Source: Argentina anserina (Eukaryota; Streptophyta; Magnoliopsida; Rosales; Rosaceae). From it: DNA of 64,000 nt. A program made the position numbers and the translations under genes. Shown here piece by piece: positions 63,025 through 64,000 of the stretch (within the stretch, counting starts at the first letter, position 1; every line of letters starts with the position of its first letter). Location: NCBI RefSeq assembly GCF_933775445.1, contig NC_065876.1, forward strand, positions 3,100,001-3,164,000, in the 5' to 3' direction. The notes beneath the pieces were generated by a model. That model did no database searches and was not told the DNA's origin. It saw only the letters and a program-made list of their open reading frames with translations.

Positions 63025-63063
63025 TTAACGTACACCATGAAGTTCAACCAAGTAATTATCCAT

Positions 63064-64000
63064 TTTCGACAAGATAAACAGAGGTATCATTCTGAGAAAT
63101 ACAAATTAAGAAACTCTAGCAAGGGACAGTAAAAGCATGAAGATGTTCATCATATTTATATATAAGCACATGAGTTTAGGCCGTTAAGTATATGGGTTTT
63201 ACAAACTCTTAAGTGCATGGTATCTAGCTAATCTACACGTCAAATTAACATGAATCTAGTAATGGATATTTAATTACATTAGTGGAATACTGTAGACCGA
63301 TCATCTTCGTTGGTGTGTACATTAATTTGTATGGGCACTGCAAAGTCTGGAGGCCCTTTGATGTTCTAATTCAAATGGTCAATCTTCTCCAAAAAACCGT
63401 GGCTTTCAATTGTTTTCAAGGGTTTATTCTTTCATTTCTTTGTGTTCAGTGTTCACCCCCCCCCCCCCCCCCCCCCTCTCTTAATATTTGATGTATGTAG
63501 TTGCTAAGATTAGATGAATCTCTAATATACTCTAAGTTTTTATTATTGGCCGGAATGAAAATTCAGCTTTGATAAAACATCATATATCATATATATACTC
63601 CAAAATTCTGATTTATATTCACAAAAGTCCACCTACACCAACACATATTAGATGGATCGGTGCCCTTGGTATTTGTGGTCAATATTACTTAGAAAATACC
63701 AAGTATATGTTAGCTAACTGTCCATTTATGTTGGTGCTATAGATAGTGTATGTCATGCTCTAAATCAATTCTTTGACTACTAAGAAATTGCATAGTGAGT
63801 TTAATAAGAGTTAATGAAGAATATTATAGAAGAATCCCCGTCCCATTCTGCCATGCATTTGCATGCATGTCAATCTTGTAACTTGTGTTCTTTTTCAACT
63901 AATACAAGAACAAAGATTGGTGCCCTCAGCATTCCCATATTCAGCTTTCTAACAAATGCAGACAAATGCAGTTAATCATTCGCTACAAGCAAGGGCACCC
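63064..64000. other. intergenic, no gene seen
   Basis: AT-rich DNA up to the window end. It includes a 21-base C homopolymer at 63456–63476. A short open frame at 63282–63491 runs through that tract and has no recognised family. Confidence 0.45.

Larger units (their letters stand above)
59322..63063 (-). pseudogene. Werner-type 3'-5' exonuclease pseudogene split by a solo LTR
   Basis: On the minus strand a short N-terminal piece (MDNYLVELHGV, 63063–63031) is separated by the solo LTR from the rest (59908–59322). The remaining part reads VMGLDIKGIII, LLLCAEGRCLILP, then in another frame KLYDLFNYYP, LLADTNICFLGIELE, LGYFAARIL, and finally GWDARVFTQEGIKHAVHDVYTSYLIGMKLLA, the ending of plant WRN-exonuclease-like proteins. 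It is intronless. Decay signs: a frame break near 59705–59720, another near the LTR junction, and loss of the exoI Glu (DIK instead of the usual DxE). I infer a dead, possibly retro-copied member of a tandemly expanding plant family. Confidence 0.68.

Overview
The window is nuclear DNA of a flowering plant. Its genes are split by many short GT–AG introns, the intergenic DNA is AT-rich, and LTR, MULE, hAT, SINE and LINE-like elements are nested in one another. Predicted proteins resemble eudicot families throughout. A Rosaceae source such as Fragaria or Rosa is my inference and cannot be proven from the sequence.

Layout. 1–581 (−): N-terminal part of a wall-associated/LRK10L-type receptor kinase with a frame break behind its signal peptide. 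2352–4731 (+): membrane-anchored KORRIGAN-type endoglucanase with an altered catalytic motif. 5067–5488: hAT-type MITE. 8358–11332 (+): DUF789 protein. 12720–16984 (+): cytokinetic kinesin NACK1/HINKEL (KIN-7) with a mitosis-specific activator site upstream. 17306–17379 (−): tRNA-Val(AAC). 18273–31597 (+): plastid 3-ketoacyl-ACP synthase I, whose fifth intron holds a 10.6-kb Ty3/gypsy chromovirus with nearly identical LTRs and an ATTTA target duplication. 35855–40521: a long-TIR Mutator-like element carrying an old gypsy LTR, a poly(A) retroelement and a foldback MITE. 40533–46264: AT-rich intergenic DNA with a SINE and a truncated LINE. 46265–49991 (+): auxin response factor of the ARF9-like repressor clade. 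51421–52586, 52685–53150 and 53218–54058: three further small transposons. 55608–58882 (+): cellulose-synthase-like G protein. 58953–59031 (+): tRNA-Ser(UGA). 59322–63063 (−): decayed Werner-type exonuclease copy split by a solo LTR of the same gypsy family. 63064–64000: no gene seen.

The genes do not form one pathway. Several act in cell-wall and division biology (KOR, NACK1, CSLG, WAK-like), one in plastid fatty-acid synthesis (KAS I) and one in auxin transcriptional control (ARF). Plant neighbours are normally transcribed independently.

The most notable observations are the fresh retrotransposon inside an essential fatty-acid gene, the Asp-to-Asn change in the GH9 catalytic motif, four GC–AG introns in three neighbouring genes, and a four-layer nested transposon block. 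I found no clearly new type of biological system. All gene models were built by hand from splice signals and protein similarity recalled from knowledge; no database search was run.
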